A stretch of DNA of 64,000 nt from Nocardia miyunensis NBRC 108239. GTDB lineage: Bacteria; Actinomycetota; Actinomycetes; Mycobacteriales; Mycobacteriaceae. A model generated the notes under the pieces. That model was given only the letters and a program-made list of their open reading frames with translations. It did no database searches and was not told the DNA's origin. Location of the stretch: NCBI RefSeq assembly GCF_001613065.1, contig NZ_BDBQ01000027.1:86599-150598 (forward strand). Reading direction: 5' to 3'. Position numbers and translations under genes: made by a program. Shown one piece after another: positions 54,455 to 64,000 of the stretch. Numbering within the stretch: position 1 is the stretch's first letter; the number at the start of each line of letters is the position of its first letter.

Positions 54455-55513
54455 ATGCCACGTAGCCCAGGCAAGCGCCCGTCCGGGCACGCGTCCCTGT
54501 CCGACGTCGCCGCGCTGGCCGGCGTCTCGGCGCAGACCGTATCGCGAGTGGTCAACGGTGCGGGCAATGTGCTGCCGGATACGCGCGAGAAAGTCGAGTC
54601 GGCGTTGACCGCACTCGGCTATCGCCCGCATACGGCCGCGCGGGCGTTGGCGACCGGCAAATTCGGCTCGATCGGGGTGTTGTGCTTCGATCTCACGAAA
54701 TTCGGCAATCTGCACGTCGTCGACGCGGCGATCCACGAGGCACAGGCGAACGGGTACGGCATGTACTTGAGCAGCATGCCCGATGCCACCGACGCCGATC
54801 TGCAAGCAGCGGTACGTGGTCTCACCGACCGGGCCGTCGACGGTTTGGTGCTGGTGGAAGCTCGCATCCTCGACACCCCGCATCTTCGCCTGCCCGCCGG
54901 CCTGCCGACCGTTGTCGCCGAAGGCGCGCGCGATGCCGCGTACGCGACCGTCGCGGTGGATCATGCCGCGGGCGCGCGCCTGGCTGTCGAGCACCTGCTC
55001 GAACTCGGTCATCGCACTGTTCATCACATTTCCGGGCCGCCGAGTTCGCATTCGACGGTGGCGCGCCTGGTGGCGTGGCGACAGGCGTTGGAGGATCACG
55101 GCGCACACATTCCCGAGCCGACAGCGGGCGACTGGAGCGCGGCGTCGGGCTACCGCGCCGCACGGGAGCTGTTCGACCGCGCCCGGCGCGGCGACATTCC
55201 GCGGGTCACCGCGATTTTCGCGGCCAACGACGAGATGGCGGCCGGTGTCCTGCGCGCGGCGGTGGAGGACGGGATCGCGGTTCCGCATGAACTCAGCGTC
55301 GTCGGTTACGACGACACCGAGTTCGCCGGCTACCTGACGCCGCCCTTGACCACGGTGCGCCCCGACCTGCGCCGGGTGGGCCGCCGGTGCGTCGAACGTC
55401 TGCTCATGGCGTCGCGAGCCGACACCGCGGTGCCGGCCACGGCCGAACTCGTCGTGCCCGAACTGGTTGTCCGGGCGAGTACGTCCGCGCCGCCCCAATG
55501 CGTCAGTGGGTGA
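54455..55513 (+). CDS. LacI-family transcriptional regulator
   Basis: 352 residues. HTH and hinge helix (about 14-65): SLSDVAALAGVSAQTVSRVVNG, then YRPHTAARALATG. The periplasmic-binding-protein-like domain contains GLVLVEARI, DHAAGARLAVEHLLELGHR and FAANDEMAAGVLRA. Start ATG 54455 has an AGGAGG about 15 bases upstream. It follows the transporter genes on the same strand and likely binds GTTAGCGCTAAC ahead of the operon. LacI control of a NitT/TauT-type uptake system is uncommon. Confidence 0.92.
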   Translation: MPRSPGKRPSGHASLSDVAALAGVSAQTVSRVVNGAGNVLPDTREKVESALTALGYRPHTAARALATGKFGSIGVLCFDLTKFGNLHVVDAAIHEAQANGYGMYLSSMPDATDADLQAAVRGLTDRAVDGLVLVEARILDTPHLRLPAGLPTVVAEGARDAAYATVAVDHAAGARLAVEHLLELGHRTVHHISGPPSSHSTVARLVAWRQALEDHGAHIPEPTAGDWSAASGYRAARELFDRARRGDIPRVTAIFAANDEMAAGVLRAAVEDGIAVPHELSVVGYDDTEFAGYLTPPLTTVRPDLRRVGRRCVERLLMASRADTAVPATAELVVPELVVRASTSAPPQCVSG

Positions 55514-55770
55514 ACGAGATTCAGAGCTATCGGTTGAGCAGACCGATAAGTGGCTGCTGGCTGGAGCGTGATGACGGCGTGCCGAATTGTTTCGGGGGTG
55601 TTCTTTTTCGCGCAAAACCATTGCGGCCCAACGGTTGAGGGTGGGTATCGCGCGGGTCACTCGCTGCCGCGGTAGCTGATGCCGGATCGAGTGTGAGCCA
55701 CTGTCGATGCCGGCAACCTTGTTCGGCCAACAGCACCGTCGGCCACGCCGGAGCCAGTGGCGCATGGAGA

Positions 55771-56574
55771 TCAGCGCGACGCGTGCGATGACGCCCGGGG
55801 CGCGCGTTGTGCCGCTTGTCCGGCGGCGCGGCGTTTGACCACGCGTGGGATGAGCGCCAGTGCCATATCCAGCACCTTGAATCGCGTGCTGGGCACCGTC
55901 ACCGGTTCTCCGCGGCGGGCTGCGGCCAGGGCCGCGGATGCCACTGTGTCGGGGGTGATCCACAGCCACGGGGGTATTCGGCGTAATTCGGGCATCCCGG
56001 CGGACAGATCGGTCCGCACGAATCCGGCCAGTACCGCGGTCACGGTGACTCCGGTGCCTCGGGCTTCCTCGTGGACAGCCTCGGAGAAGCTGTTCACGAA
56101 CGCTTTGGTCGCCGCGTAGGTCGCCATTCGCGGCCACGGTTGCGATCCGGCCATCGAGGAGATGTTCACCACCGCGCCGCCGCCCGTGCGAGCCATCGTG
56201 CCGACCGCGGCATGGGTCAAGCGCATCAGCGCGGTCACGTTCAAGGCGACGATGGCGGCTTCGTCGTCTACCGGCAGGGTCGCGAACCGGCCGGTTCGGG
56301 CATTGCCGGCGTTGTTGACCAGGAGGTCCACCGACGGCTCCGCGGCCAGGCGGGCCTCGACCCTGGCCAGGTCGCGTGGGTCGGTGAGGTCGGCGTCGAG
56401 TACTTCCACGTTGACGCCGGACCGTTGTGCGCAGTCGGTCGCGACCGCGTCCAGACGCTCGTGGTCGCGGGCGACGAGCACGAGGTCGACGCCGTCGGCC
56501 GCCAGTTGGCGGGTGATCGCCTCGCCGATGCCTTTCGACGCCCCGGTTACCAGGGCTCGCTTCCATCTAGACAC
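55771..56574 (-). CDS. Short-chain dehydrogenase/reductase
   Basis: 267 residues from GTG 56574. The NAD(P) motif is TGASKGIG, then NNAGNA, the catalytic Ser in VVNISSMAGS and the YAATK Tyr-Lys motif. The C-terminus is basic with a hydrophobic stretch (LDMALALIPRVVKRR) near the end, suggesting peripheral membrane contact. The substrate is probably a lipid or keto compound. It is divergent from a TetR gene; one operator copy overlaps its start codon. Confidence 0.88.
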   Translation of the reverse strand: MSRWKRALVTGASKGIGEAITRQLAADGVDLVLVARDHERLDAVATDCAQRSGVNVEVLDADLTDPRDLARVEARLAAEPSVDLLVNNAGNARTGRFATLPVDDEAAIVALNVTALMRLTHAAVGTMARTGGGAVVNISSMAGSQPWPRMATYAATKAFVNSFSEAVHEEARGTGVTVTAVLAGFVRTDLSAGMPELRRIPPWLWITPDTVASAALAAARRGEPVTVPSTRFKVLDMALALIPRVVKRRAAGQAAQRAPRASSHASR

Positions 56575-56609
56575 CCTGTCAACATATGCAGATCTAGACA
56601 GTATGTCAA
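56566..56609. promoter_or_regulatory. Two direct-repeat TetR operators
   Basis: TCTAGACACCCTGTCAA (56566-56582) and TCTAGACAGTATGTCAA (56593-56609) agree except in the three-base centre. Each is a near-palindrome (TTGACA-n-TGTCtAgA type). Spaced 27 bases, they cover the SDR start and the TetR promoter. Confidence 0.75.
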
Positions 56610-56636
56610 GATGTTGGTGAGAGCCGAGTCGGAGGG

Positions 56637-57182
56637 ATGATGCCCCGTAAACGAACCGAGCTCGACCGCGACGAGAAGGTCGAGCAAATCCTGGAGCGAG
56701 CCGTCGAACTGCTGAGTCACGGTGGCTACGAAGAGTTGTCGATCAACCGTGTCGCCCGCGACCTCGGGCTGGCCCGTGCCGCGGTCTACTGGTACTTCCC
56801 GTCCCGTGACGAATTGTTCACCGCCGCCTGCGCCCGGTTGTTCGCCGACACCTTCACCGGCCCGCCCGCTCACGGCAGCGTGATCAGCCGGATCCGTTGG
56901 GGTGTCGAACGTTTCGCGGCGATCTACGACGTCTACGCGGTGTTGCTCCAGCGTGCGTCCGGCGAGCCGACCGCTGCCGAACTTCTACAGGCTTTCGATC
57001 AGTCGGTATGTCGACGGCTCACCGCGATCCTCGCCCCGCACGTGCCGGCCGACCAGCTCGACGGCATCGTCGAAACCATCGTCGTGTTCACCGAGGGACT
57101 GCTGGGGCGTCGCCTTCCCCCGGCCGAGCGCGACCGCCGCCTCATCACCGCTCTGAATGCGCTGCTCCCGTCGACGCGGTGA
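56637..57182 (+). CDS. TetR-family transcriptional regulator
   Basis: 181 residues; a second ATG follows at once (56640) and has better spacing from GGAGG. The HTH is ILERAVELLSHGGYEELSINRVARDLGLARAAVYWYFPSRDELF. The C-terminal domain is helical with no recognisable ligand motif. Divergent from the SDR gene with two operators between, it likely represses both. It is not obviously linked to the next gene. Confidence 0.9.
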   Translation: MMPRKRTELDRDEKVEQILERAVELLSHGGYEELSINRVARDLGLARAAVYWYFPSRDELFTAACARLFADTFTGPPAHGSVISRIRWGVERFAAIYDVYAVLLQRASGEPTAAELLQAFDQSVCRRLTAILAPHVPADQLDGIVETIVVFTEGLLGRRLPPAERDRRLITALNALLPSTR

Positions 57183-57258
57183 GTCCCAGATCCAAGGCCG
57201 CGATATTCGCCCATCGGAGAATCAGCGATCGAAGTACCGAAGTCCACAAGGGAGTTCT

Positions 57259-57771
57259 ATGGAGCTGCAACGGGTCGATAACTGGGAACGGCTGTTCCGT
57301 GCGGCGCGGGATTCTGCGTTTCACCTGGAAGTGCGAGACGCATACGCCGAACCGAGCGAGTCGGAACCGCTGCGCCGGTTCATCGATGGTGACCCACCGC
57401 CGGATTACGACAAGTCGGATTGGACTGACCTGATCCGGAGTGTGACCGAAAAGGGTGTGTCCGTGAGTCGGGTTCGTGTCGTTACGGTCCCTCATACCGA
57501 CTACCAGCGATGGTTGCTATCTGTGACGGGAAAGAACGTAGCGGCTGGTGAGGACATCCGCTATGTGCCAAGGCATCTCGCGGGAGAAGTCCCGCCTGAC
57601 GACTGGTGGCTGTTCGACGGTAGCCGAGTGTGCTTCAACCTCACCGACTCGGCCGGCGGTCCGGCCGGAATCGGCATCACAACCGACCCGAGCCTAGCGG
57701 CCTATTGTCGCAATGTGCGACAACGATTGTGGCAGTTGGCAATCCCATACAGGGAATACGTCAACCAGTGA
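57259..57771 (+). CDS. DUF6879 family protein
   Basis: 170 residues from ATG 57259 with GGGAG upstream. WERLFRAARDSAFHLEVRDAY, a conserved core V-S-R-V-R-V-V-T-V-P-H-T-D-Y-Q-R-W and DDWWLFDGSRV are typical of the DUF6879 family of actinobacteria. These proteins usually sit beside an XRE/DUF5753 regulator, as here with a GTGA overlap. Their molecular function is not established. Confidence 0.8.
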   Translation: MELQRVDNWERLFRAARDSAFHLEVRDAYAEPSESEPLRRFIDGDPPPDYDKSDWTDLIRSVTEKGVSVSRVRVVTVPHTDYQRWLLSVTGKNVAAGEDIRYVPRHLAGEVPPDDWWLFDGSRVCFNLTDSAGGPAGIGITTDPSLAAYCRNVRQRLWQLAIPYREYVNQ

Positions 57772-58601
57772 CCAGCTCTGTCGAAGAAGCACGCAAGGCT
57801 CTCGGTCAACGGCTACGCATCATGCGACGTGATGCTGGTGTCACCGGCCGAGAGCTTGCTGCACGCGAAGGTTGGCACGAATCGAAGGTCACCCGTATCG
57901 AGTATGGGAAAACCCGACCGTCCAGTGAGGATCTTCGCGCTTACTGCGTGCACTGCGAGACCACCGAGCAACTGCCGGACCTGCTTGCGAGTCTCCACAA
58001 CATCGACAACGCCTACATGGAATGGCGGCAACTGCTCAGCGCCGGAGTGAAGCGAGGGCAACAGCGGTATCAAAAGCTCGAATCGGATACCAAGCATCTA
58101 CGGAACTACGATCCGCAGATCGTCCCCGGACTACTTCAAACCGCGGAGTACGCCGAAGCGAAACTTCGACGTGTGATCGAGTTCTATCAACTACCCGATG
58201 ATTTGGACTCCGGTGTCTCCAAACGTATGGAGCGGCAACAGGTCCTATATCGGCGTGAGCACCGATTCCACTTCGTCATCGGTGAACAGGCGCTGTATAG
58301 GACGGTTGGCGGCAGCGGTGTGATGGCCGGTCAGCTCGACCGGTTGCTGTCGATAATCGGAATGCCGCGAGTGACGTTCGGAATCGTGCCACTCGCCGCG
58401 GAGGCGTTGACCGTCGTCGAAAACTTCATGATCTTCGACAACCGGTTGGTTAAGGTCGAAGGCCACACGGCAGAGTTGACGATCACTCAGCCCCGCGAGA
58501 TCGCTCTGTACGGTAAGGCGTTCGATATGCTCGTTGGCCAATCTGTCGTCGGTGACGAGGCCCGTGGGCTGATCCGGAGAGCGCTCGAAGCCAGGTTTTG
58601 A
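57768..58601 (+). CDS. XRE-family regulator with DUF5753 domain
   Basis: 277 residues from GTG 57768. HTH_31-type DNA-binding region (about 8-70) has LGQRLRIMRRDAGVTGRELA and ESKVTRIEYGKTRPSSEDL. The DUF5753 domain (about 105-270) has YDPQIVPGLLQTAEYAEA and the end motif GLIRRALEARF. Such regulators are very common in Nocardia and Streptomyces, paired with small DUF397 or DUF6879 genes, in arrangements compared with toxin-antitoxin pairs. The pair lies between nrdE and nrdF. Confidence 0.9.
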   Translation: MTSSVEEARKALGQRLRIMRRDAGVTGRELAAREGWHESKVTRIEYGKTRPSSEDLRAYCVHCETTEQLPDLLASLHNIDNAYMEWRQLLSAGVKRGQQRYQKLESDTKHLRNYDPQIVPGLLQTAEYAEAKLRRVIEFYQLPDDLDSGVSKRMERQQVLYRREHRFHFVIGEQALYRTVGGSGVMAGQLDRLLSIIGMPRVTFGIVPLAAEALTVVENFMIFDNRLVKVEGHTAELTITQPREIALYGKAFDMLVGQSVVGDEARGLIRRALEARF

Positions 58602-58807
58602 GCTGATCGAACCGGAGAGCGCCGAGCCGTCGGTACTACCGCTCGCCGACGGCGGCCTGCGGCTAGGCAACGGGTCGCCACGGCAAACTTTCGGCATCGT
58701 TGCCGCGATCGTCATCGCGTCAGTACCCTGTGCAGCGCGCGGCGTTCATGCATCGCCCACGATGTGGAACTTCCCATGCTGGAAGGCATTTGCCCAGAGT
58801 GTGGGAG

Positions 58808-59865
<1,058 letters not shown>

Positions 59866-60168
59866 TCCCGCACGGACTCCCGGCGCGCGAGTGCCGTGGG
59901 GTTCGTCATCCCGGGGCGGCGGACAGTTCGGGTAGTTCGCCGTCCTGATCGCGTGGTTCGGCGATCCAGCCCGGCTCGAGGAGTAGTCCGGCCGCGCGCT
60001 GGCGAGCCGGCGAAATCTGCTCTCCCCCCTACGAAGCCGGAGCACCACTGCGCCCGGCCTCCTCGCTCGGATCGAGTGCACAGCAAGCGCACAGAAACTA
60101 TCGGGCTGGCGGCCAGCTTCGATGGTTACTGTCGGTAGCCAGAGAGTAAGTGGGAGAGGAGTGAGGTC
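59866..60168. other. Non-coding stretch
   Basis: About 300 bases between nrdF and the alpha/beta hydrolase. I see no gene, no clear terminator and no known regulatory motif. Confidence 0.4.
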
Positions 60169-61002
60169 ATGACGGACGCTGCTGATCTTGTCGTCGGGCC
60201 CCCGGCTCCCGCGGTGCCTCGACATCGGACGGGCTCGCAGACGGGGAGGACGATGACCACGACAGCGCCGGTGGTCCTGCTGCACGGGCAGCCGGGGGAT
60301 CATTCCGCCTGGAACGGCGTGCTCGAGCGGCTGCCGTCCTCGGTGCGGGCCATGGCGTGGGACCGGCCGGGATACGGTAGCAGCGAGTCCGCCGCGGGCA
60401 CCCTCGAAGACAATGCCATCTGGTTGCTGGATCAACTCGACCGCGAGGGTATTCACCAGGCCGTGCTGGCCGGGCATTCGTATGGCGGCGGTGTCGCGCT
60501 CGCCGCGGCCGCGATCGCTCCCGAACGGGTGCGCGGGCTGGTCTCCATCGCCGGAATCGGGCCCGGCTGTGCCACGAGGTGGGACGAGGTGCTGGCCGCA
60601 CCCGTCGCCGGGCCTGCGCTGGCGCTGGCGATGTGGTCGATGATGCCGCGGCTGGCCCGGTGGCATCGCAGCCGTCACCCGGACGCCCCCGCGTCCTGGC
60701 ACGGGTTCGCCGACATCCGGCACGAGTACGGCGAGGTGTGGCGCACTGTCCTGCTCGAACAGCGCGAACTGTTCCGGAGTCTGGACCACTGGCTCGAGCG
60801 CTTGAACGCAACCGATATGCCCGCATTGATCATCGCCGATCCGACCGATAAAGTCGTCCCGATCTCAACCGCACGCGCGCTGCACGATCGGTTCCCGCGA
60901 TCCCGCTTGGAGCTGGTCGCCGGGGGCGGACATCTGCTGCCGCAGCGGATTCCGGATGTCATCGCGGCGAAGATAGGTGAATTTGTCGATTCGGTGGGCT
61001 GA
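60169..61002 (+). CDS. Alpha/beta-fold hydrolase
   Basis: 277 residues. A polar 28-residue lead precedes VVLLHGQPGDHSAWNGVL, the oxyanion region. The nucleophile elbow is GHSYGGG, the acid lies in IIADPTDKVVP, and the final His in GGGHLLP. Size and motifs match epoxide-hydrolase/peroxidase-like esterases. GAGAGGAGTGAGG precedes ATG 60169; an internal ATG at 60253 would give the shorter form. It overlaps the next gene by 26 bases. Confidence 0.88.
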   Translation: MTDAADLVVGPPAPAVPRHRTGSQTGRTMTTTAPVVLLHGQPGDHSAWNGVLERLPSSVRAMAWDRPGYGSSESAAGTLEDNAIWLLDQLDREGIHQAVLAGHSYGGGVALAAAAIAPERVRGLVSIAGIGPGCATRWDEVLAAPVAGPALALAMWSMMPRLARWHRSRHPDAPASWHGFADIRHEYGEVWRTVLLEQRELFRSLDHWLERLNATDMPALIIADPTDKVVPISTARALHDRFPRSRLELVAGGGHLLPQRIPDVIAAKIGEFVDSVG

Positions 61003-61813
61003 ACAGGTCCGGGCTGACGCGCACGGACGGCTGCGGGCATATTTGAGCGAGCGCGAGGTCCACACCGCGCCACCCCCGCCGATGATCCCCGGACACGGCC
61101 TGTTCCGGCGCGTGACCGACGAGGTGCGCTGGTCGTTCGCGCCGCCGCGGTACTGGCTCGAGGGCGTCGGGGTGAACGTCGTGCTCTCACTGCTGTATCT
61201 GGTCTACTCGCCGCTGGCCCACCCGCACCGGCAGTTCGGCTGGGTGGTCCTGGTCGGAACCTATTTCGCGACCTTCATCCTGGCCGACGTCACCACGACC
61301 AACGTGCTGGGCCTGGACGCGCCGCGGGTGCGCGCGAGCCTGGCCGAGGGTATGTCGATGCGCGGCATTCTGGTGACGAAAAACCTTGCGCTGCTTGTCA
61401 TCGTGGGCCTGCCGACGCTGGCGTTGACCGCGATCCTGGCGAATACGATGCGCCCGGGTCCGCTGACGGGCACCCTGTTCGCGGTGCTGCTGCCGCTGCT
61501 GTGCTGGCTCGGCGTCGGAAATATCGTCTCGGTCCTGCTGGCCGTGGAGACCCGGACGCTGGTGCGTCGGTGGCGTGAACGCCGCAGCCGGACCACGCTG
61601 CTGTGGCTCGGCCATCTGGCGCTGCCGTACGGCGTGTACTACCTCGTCGCTCCGATCGACGGCACCCAGCACGATCCGTTGCTGCGACTGCTGCCGCATT
61701 TGGACCGGAATCTGCGCTTCGTCTGGAACGCGGGGGTCGGGCTGCTGGTATGGATCATCGGAACCACGATCGCCCTGGCCATCGTGCGCCGTCGCGGGTT
61801 GCGCATCTACTGA
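60977..61813 (+). CDS. Membrane protein of unknown function, about six transmembrane helices
   Basis: 278 residues from GTG 60977. The N-terminal ~70 residues are soluble, then six hydrophobic segments, including one spanning VVLSLLYLVYSPLAH and one spanning GLLVWIIGTTIALAIV, ending in RRRGLRIY. The middle resembles the membrane half of ABC-2-type proteins, but no motif is decisive. It is co-transcribed with the alpha/beta hydrolase by overlap. Function unknown. Confidence 0.75.
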   Translation: MNLSIRWAEQVRADAHGRLRAYLSEREVHTAPPPPMIPGHGLFRRVTDEVRWSFAPPRYWLEGVGVNVVLSLLYLVYSPLAHPHRQFGWVVLVGTYFATFILADVTTTNVLGLDAPRVRASLAEGMSMRGILVTKNLALLVIVGLPTLALTAILANTMRPGPLTGTLFAVLLPLLCWLGVGNIVSVLLAVETRTLVRRWRERRSRTTLLWLGHLALPYGVYYLVAPIDGTQHDPLLRLLPHLDRNLRFVWNAGVGLLVWIIGTTIALAIVRRRGLRIY

Positions 61814-61890
61814 ACCATCCCCGCTCGATGAGCGCGGGCCGATGCGTCAATAGCCCTTTCCGGATCGAACTCGGTCGTTCACGTACGTGT

Positions 61891-63015
61891 TCAGTCGCTC
61901 ACGTACCCGTTGAGGGAGCTGCGCAGGTCATCGATGAGGGCGCGGGCGGCGGTGATGCCGGAACCGTGCCAGATGGTGTCGTCGACGGCGTAGTTGCGCT
62001 TGTCCGAGATCGCGCCGAGTTTCTTCCAGTCGTCGCTGTGCATGACCTTCTGGCCGTAGGCCTCGCCGTTCTCGCCGTCGAACATCACATAGATGATGTC
62101 GCCCTCGACCTTGGCCCGGTCTCGCTCGGTGCTCAGACTGCTCACCTGGTACGACGCACCCCGCTGCGCCTCGGGACGTTGTACGCCCGCATCGGCCAGC
62201 ACTCGTCCGGCAAAGGTGTCCGCACCCTGTACCTGCGCGTCGGACGCGCCGAAGCGCAGCACCGAAGCCTGTGACAACGAGGCCGCGACCGCGACGCCGG
62301 TGTCGTGCGCGTAGGTGTGATAGTCGGTGATCGCCTTCGCTCCGGCGTTCGAACGGCCGAGGGCGTCGGCGAAGGCGCTGAACGAGGCCTGCCAGCTGGG
62401 ATCCTTGCCGATCAGTACGGTGGGCGCGGCCGCGCGCAACGCGTTCACATCGCCGTCGCCGACCGTCCCGAGCACCAGATCCGGGTGCATCGCAGCGATT
62501 TTCGCGACATCGGGTGCGCCCGAGGCTCCGGCGCTCGGCACGATCTGCAGTCCGTATCCCAGGTACGACGGCTGCGGGCTGGGCCCGGCGATCGTCGTCG
62601 CGCCGACGACCCGCTGCCACAGGCCCAGCGCGCACGCCGCGTCCAGCGCGGCGGTGTCCAGCACGACGATCCGCTTCGGATCGGCCGAAATCTGCGCTGT
62701 CCCAGCGGGACTGGTCACCGCGCGGGTACCCGCGGCCTGATCCGGATCACTCGGCAGCGGGCAGGCGCGGGTGGTGTCGCGCTCGACGCCGACCACATCC
62801 GCACCGGCGATATTGGTCGTCGTGCGCACGATCGAGCTGGCGTCGTCACCGGAACCGTTACTGCACGCGGTCAACGCGGTCACGGCCGCGGCGAGCATCA
62901 GGCAACCACCGCGCAAACGTCGTGTGCGGCGGCGGGCGCGAACGACTCTCCGGCTTCCGTCGCGCGGGCGCTCGGCTGGGTCGGCGGTTCGCTCGCTGCG
63001 CTGGCTCACGGGCAT
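61891..63015 (-). CDS. fecB: FecB-like iron/siderophore-binding lipoprotein
   Basis: 374 residues from ATG 63015; a TACCCT -10 element 6 bases upstream suggests a leaderless mRNA. The Arg-rich N-terminus is long (about 36 residues), so a later start is possible. Lipobox L-T-A-C51. The periplasmic-binding domain (PF01497) begins PKRIVVLDTAALDAACALG and contains AAMHPDLVLGTVGDG. As I recall, FecB (Rv3044) in M. tuberculosis sits next to ctaD as here. It binds iron-siderophore or heme-type ligands; no IdeR box was recognised upstream. Confidence 0.82.
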   Translation of the reverse strand: MPVSQRSERTADPAERPRDGSRRVVRARRRTRRLRGGCLMLAAAVTALTACSNGSGDDASSIVRTTTNIAGADVVGVERDTTRACPLPSDPDQAAGTRAVTSPAGTAQISADPKRIVVLDTAALDAACALGLWQRVVGATTIAGPSPQPSYLGYGLQIVPSAGASGAPDVAKIAAMHPDLVLGTVGDGDVNALRAAAPTVLIGKDPSWQASFSAFADALGRSNAGAKAITDYHTYAHDTGVAVAASLSQASVLRFGASDAQVQGADTFAGRVLADAGVQRPEAQRGASYQVSSLSTERDRAKVEGDIIYVMFDGENGEAYGQKVMHSDDWKKLGAISDKRNYAVDDTIWHGSGITAARALIDDLRSSLNGYVSD

Positions 63016-63274
63016 GCGGGAAGGGTACACACGCGGAATCCATTACGGCATGCTCGGGGCCTTGTGTGATCACGCGTGCCGGGCCTGCGGTCCGGACGCG
63101 GATGCCATTGGCGACACCCAATTACGACACAGAGTAGGACCGGGCGTGATGCTCGGCGGCAGCACGGTTTACGATCCGTAGTAGCGAAAGCCACCGTCGT
63201 TCGCCGTGCGCCTGTCCGCCGGGCCGGAGCCAGACGTACGACAACGACCAGAAGGCATACCTTCAGGAGGATCA

Positions 63275-64000
63275 GTGACTGCTGTAGAGCCCCAGCCAGT
63301 CCCCCAATTGGAAGCGACTCGGCCGTACCCGCAACGTCTGGGGCCGAAGGGTTCGTTCATCTACAAGTTGGTCACCACCACCGACCCGAAGGTGCTCGGG
63401 GTGATGTACCTGGTGACGGCCACGTCGTTCTTCATGATCGGCGGCCTGATGGCGTTGCTGATGCGTGCGGAGCTGGCTCGGCCGGGTCTGCAGTTCCTCT
63501 CGCCCGAGCAGTTCAACCAGCTGTTCACCATGCACGGCACGATCATGCTGCTGTTCTACGCGACGGCGATCGTGTTCGGTTTCGCGAACATCGTGTTGCC
63601 GCTGCAGATCGGCGCGCCCGACGTCGCCTTCCCGCGTCTGAACGCGTTCAGCTACTGGCTGTACCTGTTCGGCGCGACCATGGCGACCGCCGGTTTCATC
63701 ACCCCCGGTGGTGCGGCCGACTTCGGCTGGACCGCCTACACCCCGCTGTCGGACATCGTGCACTCCCCGGGTGTCGGCGCGGACCTGTGGATCCTGGGTC
63801 TGGCCGTCTCCGGTCTGGGCACCATCCTCGGTGGCGTGAACATGCTGACCACCGTGGTCTGCCTGCGCTGCCCGGGTATGACGCTGTTCCGCATGCCGAT
63901 CTTCACCTGGAACATCGCGGTCACAAGCGTGCTGGTGCTGCTGGCGTTCCCGCTGCTGACCGCGGCGCTGTTCGGGCTGGCCTACGACCGGCACCTGGGC
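63275..64000 (+). CDS. ctaD: Cytochrome c oxidase subunit I (partial, 5' end)
   Basis: 242 residues are present; the gene continues past the window edge. GTG 63275 has AGGAGG 5 bases upstream. The low-spin heme a ligand lies in [17 protein letters not shown], followed by [16 protein letters not shown] and the [10 protein letters not shown] loop, all standard for subunit I. It forms the catalytic core of the aa3 oxidase with heme a3-CuB. The protein begins with a Pro-rich cytosolic segment. Adjacent to fecB in the divergent orientation. Confidence 0.96.
   Translation, partial: MTAVEPQPVPQLEATRPYPQRLGPKGSFIYKLVTTTDPKVLGVMYLVTATSFFMIGGLMALLMRAELARPGLQFLSPEQFNQLFTMHGTIMLLFYATAIVFGFANIVLPLQIGAPDVAFPRLNAFSYWLYLFGATMATAGFITPGGAADFGWTAYTPLSDIVHSPGVGADLWILGLAVSGLGTILGGVNMLTTVVCLRCPGMTLFRMPIFTWNIAVTSVLVLLAFPLLTAALFGLAYDRHLG

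Noticed and set aside
63016..63274. IdeR (iron) box in the fecB-ctaD interval
   Set aside because: No sequence close to the 19-base TTAGGnnAGnCTnnCCTAA-type palindrome was found.

Overview
The window is high-GC actinobacterial DNA, most likely Nocardia or a close relative in the Mycobacteriales. Signs of this are an EspG protein with PPE/WXG-like neighbours, many GTG starts with 4-base ATGA/GTGA overlaps, leaderless -10 elements, and the order TetR - FMN reductase - nrdH - nrdI - nrdE ... nrdF ... fecB - ctaD. As I recall, that order matches Mycobacterium tuberculosis Rv3055 to Rv3043c. No tRNA, rRNA or CRISPR array was seen.

Layout. 0.2-1.6 kb: a metal-type permease with a His-rich tail behind a CsoR-type palindrome. 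1.8-6.5 kb: an envelope-glycan-like group (two glycosyltransferases, a multispanning GT-C-like protein) and a two-component system. 6.8-16.9 kb: one co-directional run of type VII secretion accessory genes (lipoprotein, helical protein, PPE-like Gln-rich protein, EspG), a class C beta-lactamase-fold protein whose SxxK serine is a cysteine, and a single-module fully reducing type I PKS. 16.9-24.3 kb: epimerase, multicopper oxidase/membrane protein/methyltransferase operon divergent from a MarR gene, thioesterase, galactokinase and galT. 24.3-26.9 kb: a secreted protein, a Rieske lipoprotein and a cell-wall amidase.

27.2-35.2 kb: a catabolic group that fits guanidine carboxylation and deimination (allophanate hydrolase, carboxyltransferase-only urea/guanidine carboxylase, two DUF1989 proteins, APC permease) with a divergent TetR gene. 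35.4-38.7 kb: COG0523 GTPase, RsbT/RsbW-type kinase, F420-type oxidoreductase and its divergent MarR gene. 38.7-43.0 kb: molybdenum cofactor genes, moaE - moaC/mog fusion - moeA divergent from moaA - moaD. 43.2-45.6 kb: a Uma2 remnant, nadE, TetR and FMN reductase.

45.9-64 kb: the class Ib ribonucleotide reductase. nrdHIE and nrdF lie about 10 kb apart but carry the same pair of NrdR-like boxes with the same 32-base spacing. Between them lie an IS630 transposase remnant, mgtE, a NitT/TauT-type ABC transporter with its own LacI regulator, an SDR/TetR pair and a DUF6879/XRE-DUF5753 pair. After nrdF come an alpha/beta hydrolase, a membrane protein, a FecB-like lipoprotein and the 5' part of ctaD, which runs off the end.

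Most unusual points: the Cys-for-Ser hydrolase translationally coupled to the PKS and directly behind ESX accessory genes; the carboxylase lacking biotin carboxylase and biotin carrier domains; the duplicated NrdR operator design; and many regulator genes whose likely operators can be read beside them.
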